Program-made: the position numbers and the translations under genes
The notes under the pieces: model-generated
Database searches by the model: none
Told to the model about the DNA's origin: nothing
The model's input: only the letters and a program-made list of their open reading frames with translations
In this document: positions 8,285-17,357 of the stretch, piece by piece
Position numbering within the stretch: the stretch's first letter is position 1
Layout: each line of letters begins with the position of its first letter
Source: Palsa-459 sp035937595
GTDB lineage: Bacteria > Actinomycetota > Acidimicrobiia > Acidimicrobiales > RAAP-2
Direction of reading: 5' to 3'
Length of the DNA stretch: 52,319 bases
NCBI GenBank assembly: GCA_035937595.1
Contig: DASZHS010000060.1
Location: 1 to 52,319, forward strand

Positions 8285-9913
8285 TCAGGCGTTCGCCGAC
8301 GGGCCCTTGGCGATCTCGGCGAGGAAGTCATCGTTGGACCTCGTCGTCTTGATCTTGTCCATCAGCAGCTCGAGCCCGGCGGCACCCGTGCCGTCGTTCT
8401 GGAGGCCGTTGAGGACGCGGCGGAGCTTCCAGACCTGCTGGAGCTGGCCCTTCTCGAAGAGCAGCTCCTCGTGGCGCGTCGAGCTCGCGTTCACGTCGAT
8501 GGCGGGGTAGATGCGCCGCTCGGCGAGGCGGCGGTCCAGGCGCAGCTCCATGTTGCCGGTGCCCTTGAACTCCTCGAAGATGACCTCGTCCATCTTGGAC
8601 CCGGTCTCGACGAGCGCGGTCGCGAGGATCGTGAGGGAGCCCCCCTCCTCGATGTTGCGGGCCGCGCCGAAGAACTTCCGCGGCGGGTACAGCGCACCCG
8701 AGTCGACGCCGCCGGACATGATCCGGCCGGTCGCGGGCTGGGAGAGGTTGTAGGCACGCGCGAGGCGCGTGATGCCGTCGAGGAGGATGACGACGTCCTT
8801 GCCGATCTCGACGAGCCGCTTGGCGCGCTCGATCGCGAGCTCGGCGACCTGGGTGTGCTCCTCGCTCGGGCGGTCGAACGTGGACGCCACGACCTCGCCG
8901 CGCACGCTGCGCCGCATGTCGGTGACCTCCTCGGGGCGCTCCTCGACGAGCAGCACCATGAGGTGCACCTCGGGGTTGTTCTCCTCGATCGAGTGCGCGA
9001 TGCGCTTGAGGATCGCCGTCTTGCCCGCCTTCGGCGGCGAGACGATGAGGCCGCGCTGGCCCTTGCCGATCGGGCTCAACAGATCGACGATGCGAGAGGT
9101 CATGTTCTCCTTCTCGCCGACGGTCTCCAGGCGGAGCCGCTCGTCGGGGAACAGCGGGGTGAGGTCCTCGAAGCGACGACGCGACTTCGCCTCCTCGGCG
9201 TCGAGCCCCGAGACCGAGTCGATGCGGAGCAGCGCGGGGTACTTCTCGTTGCTGGCCGCGGGCCGGCACGCGCCCTCGATCGTGTCGCCCTTGCGCAGCG
9301 AGAACCGCTTCGCCTGGCTGATCGAGACGTAGACGTCCCTCGCCGAGGGGAGGTAGCCCTGGGTGCGCACGAACCCGTAGCCCTCGTCGCGGAGGTCCAA
9401 GAGCCCCTTCACGTCCACGAGCTCGCCGGTGTAGGCCTGCTCCTGGGCGCCTTGCAGGTCGCGGTCGCCGCGCTCGGCGCGGTCCCGGCCGCGCCGGCGA
9501 CGGTTGTTCCTGCGGTTGGCGGGGTCATAGGGCGCCCCGCCCTGGGGTCGCGGCCCGCGGGTGGTGTCCACGCCACCGTCGGCGCCGAAGGGCTCGACCG
9601 ACGCGGTCGAGGACGTTGCCGTCGCCCCGGACGACGCGGCGGTCGCCGACGGCGCGCCCACGGCCACGAGCTCGCCCGGCTCGGCGTGCGAGCCGTCGCC
9701 GTTCGACCCGTCGCCGTTCGTGCTCTGGGGGGCCGGGTCGTCGGCCCGCGCCTCGGACGCCTCGACGCCCGCGGCGTCGAGGATCGCCCCGATCAGCGTC
9801 GCCTTGCTCGCCCTCGCGCTCGTCTTGAGCGACATCGCCTGGGCGATCGTCTGGAGCTCGTCGCGCTCCTTGTTCTCAAGGAGGGACCGTTCCAACTGGG
9901 AACCGGACGTCAT
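8285..9913 (-). CDS. rho: Transcription termination factor Rho
   Basis: An RNA-dependent ATPase and helicase that ends transcription. The 542-residue product is longer than the 419 of E. coli because of an N-terminal region. Residues 1-50 form the Rho N-domain (LLENKERDELQTIAQAMSL). Then comes a low-complexity Ala/Ser/Gly stretch and an Arg-rich patch (RRNNRRRRGRDRAERGDRD, about 135-155), both typical of high-GC actinobacteria. The cold-shock-like RNA-binding domain contains GYGFVRT. Walker A is PPKAGKT with Lys298, and the Q and R loops are normal. ATG 9913 is preferred: the open frame extending further upstream is only antisense to thrC. A leader of about 140 bases precedes it. Confidence 0.96.
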   Translation of the reverse strand: MTSGSQLERSLLENKERDELQTIAQAMSLKTSARASKATLIGAILDAAGVEASEARADDPAPQSTNGDGSNGDGSHAEPGELVAVGAPSATAASSGATATSSTASVEPFGADGGVDTTRGPRPQGGAPYDPANRRNNRRRRGRDRAERGDRDLQGAQEQAYTGELVDVKGLLDLRDEGYGFVRTQGYLPSARDVYVSISQAKRFSLRKGDTIEGACRPAASNEKYPALLRIDSVSGLDAEEAKSRRRFEDLTPLFPDERLRLETVGEKENMTSRIVDLLSPIGKGQRGLIVSPPKAGKTAILKRIAHSIEENNPEVHLMVLLVEERPEEVTDMRRSVRGEVVASTFDRPSEEHTQVAELAIERAKRLVEIGKDVVILLDGITRLARAYNLSQPATGRIMSGGVDSGALYPPRKFFGAARNIEEGGSLTILATALVETGSKMDEVIFEEFKGTGNMELRLDRRLAERRIYPAIDVNASSTRHEELLFEKGQLQQVWKLRRVLNGLQNDGTGAAGLELLMDKIKTTRSNDDFLAEIAKGPSANA

Positions 9914-10056
9914 TCGTGTCCTCTCTCTCACCCCGGGCGATCGGTGTGCCGCTCGGGGGACACTGCGCGCGCTCCGCGCGCGGCGCGTTCCACCGCTCCA
10001 AGGAGGTTGTCCCTGTGCCCGCGGCCCTGCCGCCGGCGAGGTGGGATGGACACATC

Positions 10057-11127
10057 CTAGCGGCTCGACGTGCCTCCTGCCACACTCTTGGCGAGGATCG
10101 CGTCGGCGAGTGTGTCGAGGTCGGCCTCGACCACCGGTGGCGGCGGCACCGAGGACGTGGCGGTGTCGGGGTCCTTGAGGCCGTTGCCGGTGAGGACGCA
10201 CACGACGAGCGCGCCGGGCGCCACGCCGTCGCGGAGCAGCCCGGCGACGCCCGCGGCGCTGGCCGGCTCGCAGAACACGGACTCCTCGGTCGCGAGCAGC
10301 CGCCAAGCCGCGAGGATCTGCTCGTCGCTGACGGAACCCACGGCTCCGTCGGTGCCCGCGACGGCGTCGAGGGCGCCCTGCCAGCTCGCTGGGTTGCCGA
10401 TGCGGATCGCCGTGGCGACGGTCTCGGGCCGCTCGACGACGTGGCCGAGGACGATCGGGGCGGCACCCGCCGCCTGGTAGCCGCGCAGGTGCGGGAGCGC
10501 GTCGCACCTTCCGGCGTCGCGGTACGCCGCGAACCCCTTGAAGTAGGCCGTGATGTTGCCGGCGTTGCCGACCGGCAGGAAGACGTGGTCGGGGGCGCGA
10601 CCGAGGGCGTCGACGACCTCGAAGGCCGCGGACGCCTGGCCGGCGATGCGGTCGGGGTTGATCGAGTTGACGACGGTGATCGGCGCGCGATCGGCGATGG
10701 CGCGCACGAGCCGGAGGGCGTCGTCGAAGCTCCCCCGCACCTGCAGGACCCGCGCCCCGTGCACCAGCGCCTGGGCCAGCTTGCCGAGCGCCACCTTGCC
10801 CTCCGGGATGAGGACGACGCAGCTGAGCCCCGCGCGCGCCGCGTAGGCCGCGGCCGACGCCGAGGTGTTGCCCGTCGATGCGCAGATGACCGTCGTCGTG
10901 CCCGCCGCGAGCGCCTTCGTGATCGCGACCGTCATGCCGCGGTCCTTGAAGCTCCCCGTCGGGTTCGCCCCCTCCACCTTCAGGCGCACGTCCGCCCCGA
11001 CCCTCGCGGACAGCCTCGGCGCGGGCAGGAGCGGGGTGTCTCCCTCGAGGAGCGTGACGACCGGGGTCCCGGCCGCGACGCCGACGAGCTCGCCGTAGGC
11101 GTCGATCACGCCCCCGGTGCGCGTCAC
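10057..11127 (-). CDS. thrC: Threonine synthase
   Basis: A PLP enzyme that converts phosphohomoserine to threonine. At 356 residues it is the short bacterial form. The PLP lysine lies in KVEGANPTGSFKDRGMT, the substrate loop in ASTGNTSASAAAYAARAG, and the phosphate-binding glycine loop in PVGNAGNITAYFKGF. GTG 11127 overlaps the hom stop (GTGA). It ends a lysA-hom-thrC run, so aspartate-family amino acids are made from one transcript. The C-terminus carries a short Pro/Ser-rich segment before the last helix. Confidence 0.95.
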   Translation of the reverse strand: MTRTGGVIDAYGELVGVAAGTPVVTLLEGDTPLLPAPRLSARVGADVRLKVEGANPTGSFKDRGMTVAITKALAAGTTTVICASTGNTSASAAAYAARAGLSCVVLIPEGKVALGKLAQALVHGARVLQVRGSFDDALRLVRAIADRAPITVVNSINPDRIAGQASAAFEVVDALGRAPDHVFLPVGNAGNITAYFKGFAAYRDAGRCDALPHLRGYQAAGAAPIVLGHVVERPETVATAIRIGNPASWQGALDAVAGTDGAVGSVSDEQILAAWRLLATEESVFCEPASAAGVAGLLRDGVAPGALVVCVLTGNGLKDPDTATSSVPPPPVVEADLDTLADAILAKSVAGGTSSR

Positions 11128-12434
11128 GGCTCGGTCCGCTCGACGACGTGGAGCACCGCGCCGACCTCGGTGACCGCGTCGAGGTCCCCGAGCTCGCCGA
11201 TCGTGGCGTCGAGCTCGGACTGCGCGGCGTGGTGCGTGACGAACACGAGGCGCGCGTCCTCGCCGAGGCCCACCTGCTCCATGATCCGGATCGACACGCC
11301 GTGGCTCCCGAAGGTCGTGGCGACCGCCGCGAGGACGCCGGGGCGGTCGGCCACCTTGATCGCGAGGTAGAAGGCGCTGCGCACGTCGCCGGGCGCGACG
11401 AGGCGCGACGCAGCAGCGATCGTCGGGGGCCGGTCCACGACGCCGCGCACCCGGTTGCGCGCGGCGACGACGAGGTCGCCGAGCACCGCCGACGCCGTGG
11501 ACGGCCCGCCGGCGCCGCGGCCCTCGAGCATGAGCGGCCCGAGGTCGTCGCCTTCGACGAAGATCGCGTTCGACGCGCCGTCGACCGCGGCCAGCGGGTG
11601 CGCGGTGGGCACCATCGCGGGGTGGACCCGGACCGAGACGGCGTCGTCGCCGACCCGCTCCGCGACGGCGAGCAGCCGCACGACGTGGCCCATCCGCGCC
11701 GCCGCCTCGAGGTCCGCGAGGGTGACCTTGGCGATCCCCACCCTCGGGACGTCACGGTCGGTCACCTCGGTGCCGAAGGCGAGCGTGGCCAGGAGGGCGG
11801 CCTTCTGGGCGGCGTCGTGACCGTCGAGGTCCGCCGAGGGATCGCGCTCGGCGAACCCTCGCGCGGTCGCCTCCTCGAGCACGTCGCCGAGCTCGCGGCC
11901 GTCCCTCGCCATCGTCGTGAGGAGGAAGTTCGTGGTCCCGTTGACGATGCCGAGGACGCGCTCCAGGCGCTGGCCGGCGAGGGAGGTGCGCAGCACCCGA
12001 ACGATCGGGATCGCGCCGGCGACGGCGGCCTCGTAGTAGAGGTCGACGCCCCTCGACGCGGCACGCTCGGTGAGCGCTCGGAGCTCGGTCGCGAGCAGCG
12101 CCTTGTTGGCCGTGACGACGGAAGCCCCGCCGTCGATGGCGGCGTTGACGAGGTCGCGGACCGCCCCGGTCCCGCCGATCAGCTCGACCACCACGTCCGG
12201 ATGCGTGTCGGCGAGGAGCCGTGCGCCGTCCGTGGTGACCAGCCGCTCGGCGACGCCCCGTCGCGCGACGCCGTCGCGCGCGACGGCGACGCCCACGAGC
12301 TCGAGCCGTGCACCGGCGGCGTCCGCCAAGGCGCCGGCGGTGCCGGGGTCCGACAGCGCGCGGGCGACCTCGGCGCCGACGGTCCCGCAGCCCAGCAGCG
12401 CCACGCGGACTGCCGGGGCGGCGTCGTCGGTCAC
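11124..12434 (-). CDS. hom: Homoserine dehydrogenase
   Basis: Reduces aspartate semialdehyde to homoserine with NAD(P)H. The 436-residue protein has the nucleotide-binding loop ALLGCGTVGAEVA near the N-terminus, the catalytic region VVTANKALLA, the substrate motif YYEAAVAGAIPIVR, and a C-terminal ACT domain (from about residue 355, AFYLAIKVADRPGVLAAVA). The ACT domain suggests threonine feedback control. GTG 12434 overlaps the lysA stop by 4 bases, and the hom stop in turn overlaps thrC. The long frame running further upstream is a shadow of lysA. Confidence 0.96.
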   Translation of the reverse strand: MTDDAAPAVRVALLGCGTVGAEVARALSDPGTAGALADAAGARLELVGVAVARDGVARRGVAERLVTTDGARLLADTHPDVVVELIGGTGAVRDLVNAAIDGGASVVTANKALLATELRALTERAASRGVDLYYEAAVAGAIPIVRVLRTSLAGQRLERVLGIVNGTTNFLLTTMARDGRELGDVLEEATARGFAERDPSADLDGHDAAQKAALLATLAFGTEVTDRDVPRVGIAKVTLADLEAAARMGHVVRLLAVAERVGDDAVSVRVHPAMVPTAHPLAAVDGASNAIFVEGDDLGPLMLEGRGAGGPSTASAVLGDLVVAARNRVRGVVDRPPTIAAASRLVAPGDVRSAFYLAIKVADRPGVLAAVATTFGSHGVSIRIMEQVGLGEDARLVFVTHHAAQSELDATIGELGDLDAVTEVGAVLHVVERTEP

Positions 12435-13735
12435 GCGCACTCGAGCGACTCGAGGTCCTCGGGGGTCTCCCGCCGCAGCACGACGCGGGCGGTACCCTCG
12501 CGGACGAAGACGACGGGCGGGCGGCCCACGCGGTTGTACGTCGACGCCATCGAGTAGCCGTAGGCGCCGGTCACCGGCGTGCAGAGTACGTCGCCCACGG
12601 CCACGTCGGACGGAAGGCGCGCGTCGTCGACGAGCACGTCGCCGCTCTCGCAGTGCTTGCCCACGACGCGTACGGCGCGACGGCGCGGCGCGGCCGCGAC
12701 CCGAGGGAGGAAGGCCTCGTAGCCCGAGCCGTACAGCACGGGACGTGGGTTGTCGCTCATGCCGCCGTCGACGGCGACGTAGGTGCGAACGCCCTCGAGC
12801 TCTTTGATCGCCCCCACCGTGTAGAGCGTGAGCCCTGCCGCCGCCACGACGGAGCGACCCGGCTCGGCGGTCACCCGCACGTGGCTCGGGACGCCCGCGG
12901 CGCTGACGGCGGCGCGGACCGCGCGCCCCCACTCGGTGATGGAGGGCGCCGTCTCGCCGGCGACGTAGGGCACGCCCAGCCCGCCACCCACGCAGAGCTC
13001 GTCGAGCCCGAGGGGTGCGAAGAACTCGGCGAGGATCCGCGCGGCTTGGGCGAGGGAGCCCACGTCGAAGACCTGGCTGCCGATGTGGGCGTGCAGGCCC
13101 ACGAGCGCGAGCCCGTCCGCGTCCCGGATACGGCCCAGCAGGCGGGTTGCCTCCCCGGACACGATCGAGACGCCGAACTTGGAGTCCTCCTGCCCGGTGC
13201 GCACGAACTCGTGGGTGTGCGCCTCGACGCCCGGGGTCACGCGGAGCAGCGTCGGCTGGGGCACCGTACGACCGCGCGAGCGGCGCTCGAGGCGCGCCAG
13301 GTCGTCGGCGCCGTCCACCACGACCCGACCGACGCCGGCCTCGAGGGCGACGGCGAGCTCGTCGTCGGACTTGAAGTTCCCGTGGAGGACGAGCCGCCCC
13401 GCGGGGACGCCGGCGCGCAGCGCGCAGTGCAGCTCCCCGGCCGACGCGACGTCGATGCACAGCCCGGCCGCGTGCGCGAGGCGCGCCATCGCCCGGCACA
13501 GGAAGGCCTTTGACGCGTAGGCCACGCCGTCGTCGAACGCCGCACGTGCCTCCGCGCACCTCGCCTCGAGGTGCGCCTCGTCGTAGACGAACAACGGCGT
13601 GCCGTGGGCTTCCGCCAGCGAGACGAGGTCGCAGCCGCCGACCGAGAGCCGGCCGTCGGCGGCGATGACGGCGGTGTCGGGGAGGAGGGCGCGCTCGACG
13701 GGCGCAGTCGATGCGTCCGGCGCCACGCCGCTCAC
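12431..13735 (-). CDS. lysA: Diaminopimelate decarboxylase
   Basis: A PLP enzyme that decarboxylates meso-diaminopimelate to lysine. The 434-residue product has the alanine-racemase-type barrel with the PLP lysine in VAYASKAFLC (Lys76), the HAHIGSQ motif, the GGGLGVPY phosphate loop, EPGRSVV, and the partner-site cysteine in CESGD. The GTG start at 13735 overlaps the stop of the acyltransferase gene (GTGA) and gives a family-like N-terminus with DLVSLAEAHGTPLFVYD. Meso-DAP is also a peptidoglycan building block, so coupling to a cell-surface acyltransferase is notable. Confidence 0.96.
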   Translation of the reverse strand: MSGVAPDASTAPVERALLPDTAVIAADGRLSVGGCDLVSLAEAHGTPLFVYDEAHLEARCAEARAAFDDGVAYASKAFLCRAMARLAHAAGLCIDVASAGELHCALRAGVPAGRLVLHGNFKSDDELAVALEAGVGRVVVDGADDLARLERRSRGRTVPQPTLLRVTPGVEAHTHEFVRTGQEDSKFGVSIVSGEATRLLGRIRDADGLALVGLHAHIGSQVFDVGSLAQAARILAEFFAPLGLDELCVGGGLGVPYVAGETAPSITEWGRAVRAAVSAAGVPSHVRVTAEPGRSVVAAAGLTLYTVGAIKELEGVRTYVAVDGGMSDNPRPVLYGSGYEAFLPRVAAAPRRRAVRVVGKHCESGDVLVDDARLPSDVAVGDVLCTPVTGAYGYSMASTYNRVGRPPVVFVREGTARVVLRRETPEDLESLECA

Positions 13736-15807
13736 CCTACGGCGACCGGCGCACGCTCCTGGGTCGGACAGCCCCTCGTCGCGGCGCGTCCCGCGGCCAA
13801 CGCCAGCTCGGTGAGCGCCCCTCGCGTCGGCGTGGTCCCGGCCAGCCGCTCGATGATCGGGAGGAGCCGTGGCACGAGGTAGCTGTCGCCCCCGTAGGTG
13901 AGGTGCACGCCGTCCACCCACCGCACGACGGTCGCGCCGATCGTCCTCGTGTACCGCCCCTCGGGGCTGAGCATCGCGCCGAGGTCGACGAGGTGGATGA
14001 CCTCGGGGAACTGCGCGGCGACCCGCTCGAGCAGCTGGTTGTAGCCACGCACCCGTGCCGGGTCGTCCTCGACCCACGGCGCGCCGTTCGGCTGCTCGCC
14101 GGTGTCGTAGTAGGGCGAGGTGAGGAAGACGACCGGCCGTCCCGTGACGGCGAGCACCGCGGCGAGCCGAAGGAGCCGCGACGACAGCGTGCAGTCGTAC
14201 TGGGGATCGCCGATGTGCTGCCATCGACCGGCGAGGCGGTGGTCGACGACGTCGAGACGGAAGAGCATCATGGAGAGGGCGGGCCGCCGATGCAGGACGG
14301 TCCGCGCCCATCGTGTCGGCCATCCTCTCGGCGAGCGCGCGTTGCACCTCCTCGGCGAGTCGAAGCGGAAGTCCTTCACCCGCATGCGGCCGCCCACGAG
14401 CGAGCATCGAGGGTTGGCGTTCACGGTGACGAAGACGTGGGCCGCGGCCATGAAGGGGTTGTTCAGGCCGCCGCCGAGCGTCTGGGCCATCGAGTCACCG
14501 ACGAGCAGCACGGTCGTCGTCGCCGCCGCCGGCGTCGCGCGCACGGGGTTCCACCGGGCGATCTCGTCGCCGAAGGGGATCGTCGCGGCAGCGGCGGTCG
14601 CCGAGACCGCGAGCGCGCCGACGAGGACGTAGGCACCCGCAGCGGTGACCAGCCCTCGGACCCCCCGGAGCAGCCGGCGCTCTCGGACGGGCTGTTCGAT
14701 GGCAACGTACGACGCCGTGGCGATCGCGAGCGTGCTGGCGAGCCGCAGCGCGAGCAGCGCGGGTCCCCGCAGCCCCGTGTGGGCATGGTCAAGCCACAAG
14801 AAGAGCGGGAAGTGGTACAGGTAGATCCCGTAGGAGATCCGGCCGATGAACGCCACGGGCCGCAACGAGAGCAACCGGGCGGCGAGGCCGTCGGGCACCG
14901 CCACCGTCGCCCCGATCGCCGCGGCGACGACGGCGCCGAACGCCACGTAGCCCCCGCGATACAGCGCCGATCCGGTCCCCGCGACCGTGAGCATCGCGAC
15001 GATGACGAGGAGCCACGCGACCACGCCACCTGCGCCGCACACGCGTCGCCAAGCGGGTGGTGCGTGGCGGAAGGCGGCCGCGCTGGTGGCGTCGGTCGCG
15101 GTGCTCGGCGTCAGCACGGCGCAGGCGAGGGCGGCGCCGAGGAGCATCGTCGTCGCGTGGGTCTGTGTCGCGAAGTACAACGCGTTGACGCTCGCGCCCT
15201 GCTCGTACCGCAACGCGGTGAACGCCGCGCACGCGATCGACCCGGCGATGCAGGTGGCGCCGAGTGGGGCGCGACGGCGGGTGAGCACACGGAGCCCGAC
15301 GAGGAGAGCGGGCCAGACCAGGTAGAACTGCTCCTCGATCGCGAGCGACCACGTGTGCTGGAGCGGGGAGGGCGGGAGGCCCTGGGTGAAGTACGTGGCG
15401 TGCGCGGTGATCAGCGTCCAGTTCCCGACGTAGGCCATCGTGCCCACGATCTGGCCGGGCAGCGAGGGTTCGCTGCCGCCGGGGACGGCGAGGCTCGCGT
15501 AGAGGGCGACCAGGACGACCAGGACGACGAGGGCCGGCAGCAGACGGCGCGCCCGGCGCTCGTAGAAGCGACCGAATCGGAGCCGTCCACCCCGCTCGAG
15601 CTCGCGCAGGAGGAGCGAAGTGATGAGGAAGCCGGAGAGCACGAAGAAGACGTCGACGCCGAGGAACCCGCCGCGAACCGCGGTGACGCCGCCGTGGTAG
15701 AGGACGACGGCGGCGACGGCGAGCGCACGGATGCCGTCGAGCGCACCGACGTGGCCGAGTGTCGGCCTCGGCGAGGGCGGGGCGTCCATCACGACAGGGT
15801 CCGACAC
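13732..15807 (-). CDS. Acyltransferase-3 / SGNH hydrolase fusion (OatA-like surface O-acetyltransferase)
   Basis: About 691 residues. The N-terminal ~370 form an acyltransferase-3 membrane domain with ten or so helices. It contains HVGALDGIRALAVAAVVLYH, the family's essential histidine, and FFVLSGFLIT, RRARRLLPAL and LAIEEQFYLVWP. The C-terminal ~230 residues form an extracytoplasmic SGNH domain with LLVGDSMAQTL (block I) and DGVHLTYGGDSYL (block V, Asp-His). OatA-type proteins O-acetylate peptidoglycan or other surface sugars. The start is uncertain. GTG 15807 has a TATCCT box 6 bases before it; ATG 15837 and ATG 15789 are alternatives. A longer frame would cross the tRNA gene and is rejected. 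The stop overlaps lysA. Confidence 0.85.
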   Translation of the reverse strand: MSDPVVMDAPPSPRPTLGHVGALDGIRALAVAAVVLYHGGVTAVRGGFLGVDVFFVLSGFLITSLLLRELERGGRLRFGRFYERRARRLLPALVVLVVLVALYASLAVPGGSEPSLPGQIVGTMAYVGNWTLITAHATYFTQGLPPSPLQHTWSLAIEEQFYLVWPALLVGLRVLTRRRAPLGATCIAGSIACAAFTALRYEQGASVNALYFATQTHATTMLLGAALACAVLTPSTATDATSAAAFRHAPPAWRRVCGAGGVVAWLLVIVAMLTVAGTGSALYRGGYVAFGAVVAAAIGATVAVPDGLAARLLSLRPVAFIGRISYGIYLYHFPLFLWLDHAHTGLRGPALLALRLASTLAIATASYVAIEQPVRERRLLRGVRGLVTAAGAYVLVGALAVSATAAAATIPFGDEIARWNPVRATPAAATTTVLLVGDSMAQTLGGGLNNPFMAAAHVFVTVNANPRCSLVGGRMRVKDFRFDSPRRCNARSPRGWPTRWARTVLHRRPALSMMLFRLDVVDHRLAGRWQHIGDPQYDCTLSSRLLRLAAVLAVTGRPVVFLTSPYYDTGEQPNGAPWVEDDPARVRGYNQLLERVAAQFPEVIHLVDLGAMLSPEGRYTRTIGATVVRWVDGVHLTYGGDSYLVPRLLPIIERLAGTTPTRGALTELALAAGRAATRGCPTQERAPVAVG

Positions 15808-15813
15808 GCCGCG

Positions 15814-15819
15814 AGGATA
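15814..15819 (-). promoter_or_regulatory. Putative -10 box (TATCCT) of the acyltransferase-lysA-hom-thrC operon
   Basis: TATCCT on the minus strand is followed by exactly six bases and then GTG 15807, the same geometry as several other genes in the window. This suggests a leaderless transcript and supports that start codon. The tRNA gene starts about 55 bases away on the opposite strand. Confidence 0.4.
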
Positions 15820-15872
15820 CGGGTCGACGCCCACCATTGACGGGAAACGGCCCCGGTAGCATTCGAACGTCC

Positions 15873-15947
15873 GCCTCCGTAGCTCAGCGGATAGAGCACC
15901 GGCCTCCGGAGCCGGGTGCGCAGGTTCGAGTCCTGCCGGGGGCGCCA
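15873..15947 (+). tRNA. tRNA-Arg (anticodon CCG)
   Basis: A complete 75-base cloverleaf. The acceptor stem GCCTCCG pairs with CGGGGGC (one T-G pair). The D arm is GCTC...GAGC. The anticodon stem CCGGC/GCCGG carries loop CTCCGGA with anticodon CCG. The T arm is GCAGG-TTCGAGT-CCTGC. The CCA end is encoded. It reads CGG codons, which are frequent in this genome. A TTGACG hexamer at 15837-15842 could be its -35, but no -10 at good spacing is obvious. The gene marks the border between the housekeeping block and a patchwork of accessory genes. Confidence 0.97.
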
Positions 15948-16190
15948 CCGTGATGTCTCAGCACTGGGGTGACAGATGAACCTGAGGGCATCTCGATCTC
16001 ACCTCCTCAGCCTGTAGAGGGAGGCCGTCTCGGAGAAGCAATCTGCGCGAACCATGCCTGGCTGGCGTCGGCCATCGGCGGGGAGCGAGTGAGTCCAGCC
16101 ACTCACGGGACGCATGCGCCGCGAATCCGTGGGCCGATCGAGGATTGCTCGCAGCGCAATGCTGGATGCCAGTCCGGTGAACGGCGGACG

Positions 16191-16196
16191 TAGTGT
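16191..16196 (+). promoter_or_regulatory. Putative -10 box (TAGTGT) of the GNAT gene
   Basis: TAGTGT, six bases (CGCGCG), then GTG 16203. There is no Shine-Dalgarno, so the transcript is probably leaderless. Confidence 0.45.
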
Positions 16197-16202
16197 CGCG
16201 CG

Positions 16203-16628
16203 GTGCAGTGGCAGCGCGATGATGGCTACTACGTCTCCGATGATCCCAGCCGGCTGGACGTGCATTCGATCCATCGGTGGCTGAGCGATGAGAGCTACTG
16301 GGCCTCAGGAAGACCCGAGGACGTGGTGAAGAAGTCGATCGAACGCTCGATACCGCTCGGTTGCTTCAACCCCGCCCATGAGCAGGTGGCGTTTGCAAGG
16401 TGGGTCACTGACGGTGCGACTTTCGGTTGGCTCTGCGACGTGTTCGTCGAACGTCGTTCTCGAGGAGGAGGCCTCGGGAAGTTCGTCGTGCAGTGCGCCG
16501 TCGATCACCCAGAGGTCAGGGACGTTCGATTGCTCCTCCTCGCGACGAGGGACGCCCATGAGATCTATCGAGGCGCAGGCTTCGAGATCGTCGCTGAGTC
16601 GGGTCGCTGGATGGAGCTGCGGCGCTAG
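16203..16628 (+). CDS. GNAT-family N-acetyltransferase
   Basis: A 141-residue single-domain acetyltransferase. The N-terminus WQRDDGYYVSDDPSRLDVHSIHRWLSDESYWASGRP is characteristic of a widespread GNAT subfamily of unknown substrate. The acetyl-CoA loop is RRSRGGGLGKFVVQCAV (R/Q-x-x-G-x-G/A), and the last strand includes LLLATRDAHEIYRGAGF. The GTG start at 16203 fits the family start and the upstream -10 box. It stands alone, with no partner gene. Base composition here is less GC-rich than in the housekeeping block, in line with an accessory gene. Confidence 0.85.
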   Translation: MQWQRDDGYYVSDDPSRLDVHSIHRWLSDESYWASGRPEDVVKKSIERSIPLGCFNPAHEQVAFARWVTDGATFGWLCDVFVERRSRGGGLGKFVVQCAVDHPEVRDVRLLLLATRDAHEIYRGAGFEIVAESGRWMELRR

Positions 16629-16837
16629 GCAGACGGTGAGGCCGCCGAACTCATGTTGCAGCGGTGCCGGCGTTCCCACTTGCGACGAGTCGTCTCACGC
16701 AGTGTTGCGGTGCCTCGCACCGCACGCGGTGGTTGGCCCTGCGCCGGGAAGGCACGGGGCCGCGAGGCAGGGCCGCTCTTGGAGTCGGGCGTCCGTCGCC
16801 GTCGAGATGACGGGTTCTTCCGCTCACGGCGGGCAGC

Positions 16838-17065
16838 TCAGTTCTGGAGCCGTTCACGTGCGAGTTCGAAGAGCCTGAATCGCTCCTGCGCGTCCAACCA
16901 CTCGGAGAGATGCGCCATCCGGGGTTCCCGTGGTTGGTGCTCACACCCCTCTGGTGAGTCGGTCGCCGCACCGCAGCGTCGGCAGACCGCCATTCGTCCG
17001 TTGGTCTCCGGAACGTGGTGCGCGTCGAGCCGAGCACCCAAGTCTGATGCATCAGATGAGTTCAC
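16838..17065 (-). CDS. Small CxxC protein, function unknown
   Basis: A 75-residue open frame. GTG 17065 has GAGGAG 4 bases upstream. It contains MAVCRRCGAATDSPEGCEH, a CxxC pair followed by Cys and His that could bind zinc, then a helical acidic-basic C-terminus (HLSEWLDAQERFRLFELARERL). I do not recognise a named family. The amino-acid make-up looks more protein-like than the overlapping plus-strand frame, which is Arg/Ser-rich as shadow frames are. It lies alone between the GNAT and VOC genes, facing the GNAT gene. Moderate confidence that it is real. Confidence 0.45.
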   Translation of the reverse strand: MNSSDASDLGARLDAHHVPETNGRMAVCRRCGAATDSPEGCEHQPREPRMAHLSEWLDAQERFRLFELARERLQN

Positions 17066-17357
17066 ATGGCTCCTCGGCCGGCGTGTCCTTGCGCCACCGC
17101 TGCGACGGAGGACCATGCACCTTCGAGCCGAGCGCACTCGCCCTCCGATCCACCTTACAGCGGGCGCTCGGTCCTCGGGTTGAACGCCACGACGGCCGCC
17201 ACATTGACGATCCATCCCCGACCACCCGGACGAGACAGGTCTTTCACAGTGATCCTCCTCGCGACGCGTGATTCGTCGGTCCGTAATCGATGGCGTCGGG
17301 CGCACCGAGATGCCTGCTGTTACCTTCCGACGGCAACCAACGAACAGGAGGTGACCC

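Noticed and set aside
9914..11755. Open frame continuing upstream of rho as a very long fusion
   Set aside because: The extra part is a shadow of thrC and hom in another frame. Rho's N-domain begins at 9913 with a family-like sequence.
15838..15948. N-terminal extension of the acyltransferase through the tRNA gene
   Set aside because: It would translate the antisense of tRNA-Arg. Starts at 15837, 15807 or 15789 give a normal protein.
16653..17183. 176-codon plus-strand frame opposite the CxxC protein
   Set aside because: Arg/Ser-rich with no plausible fold; the minus-strand frame has a ribosome site and a CxxC motif.
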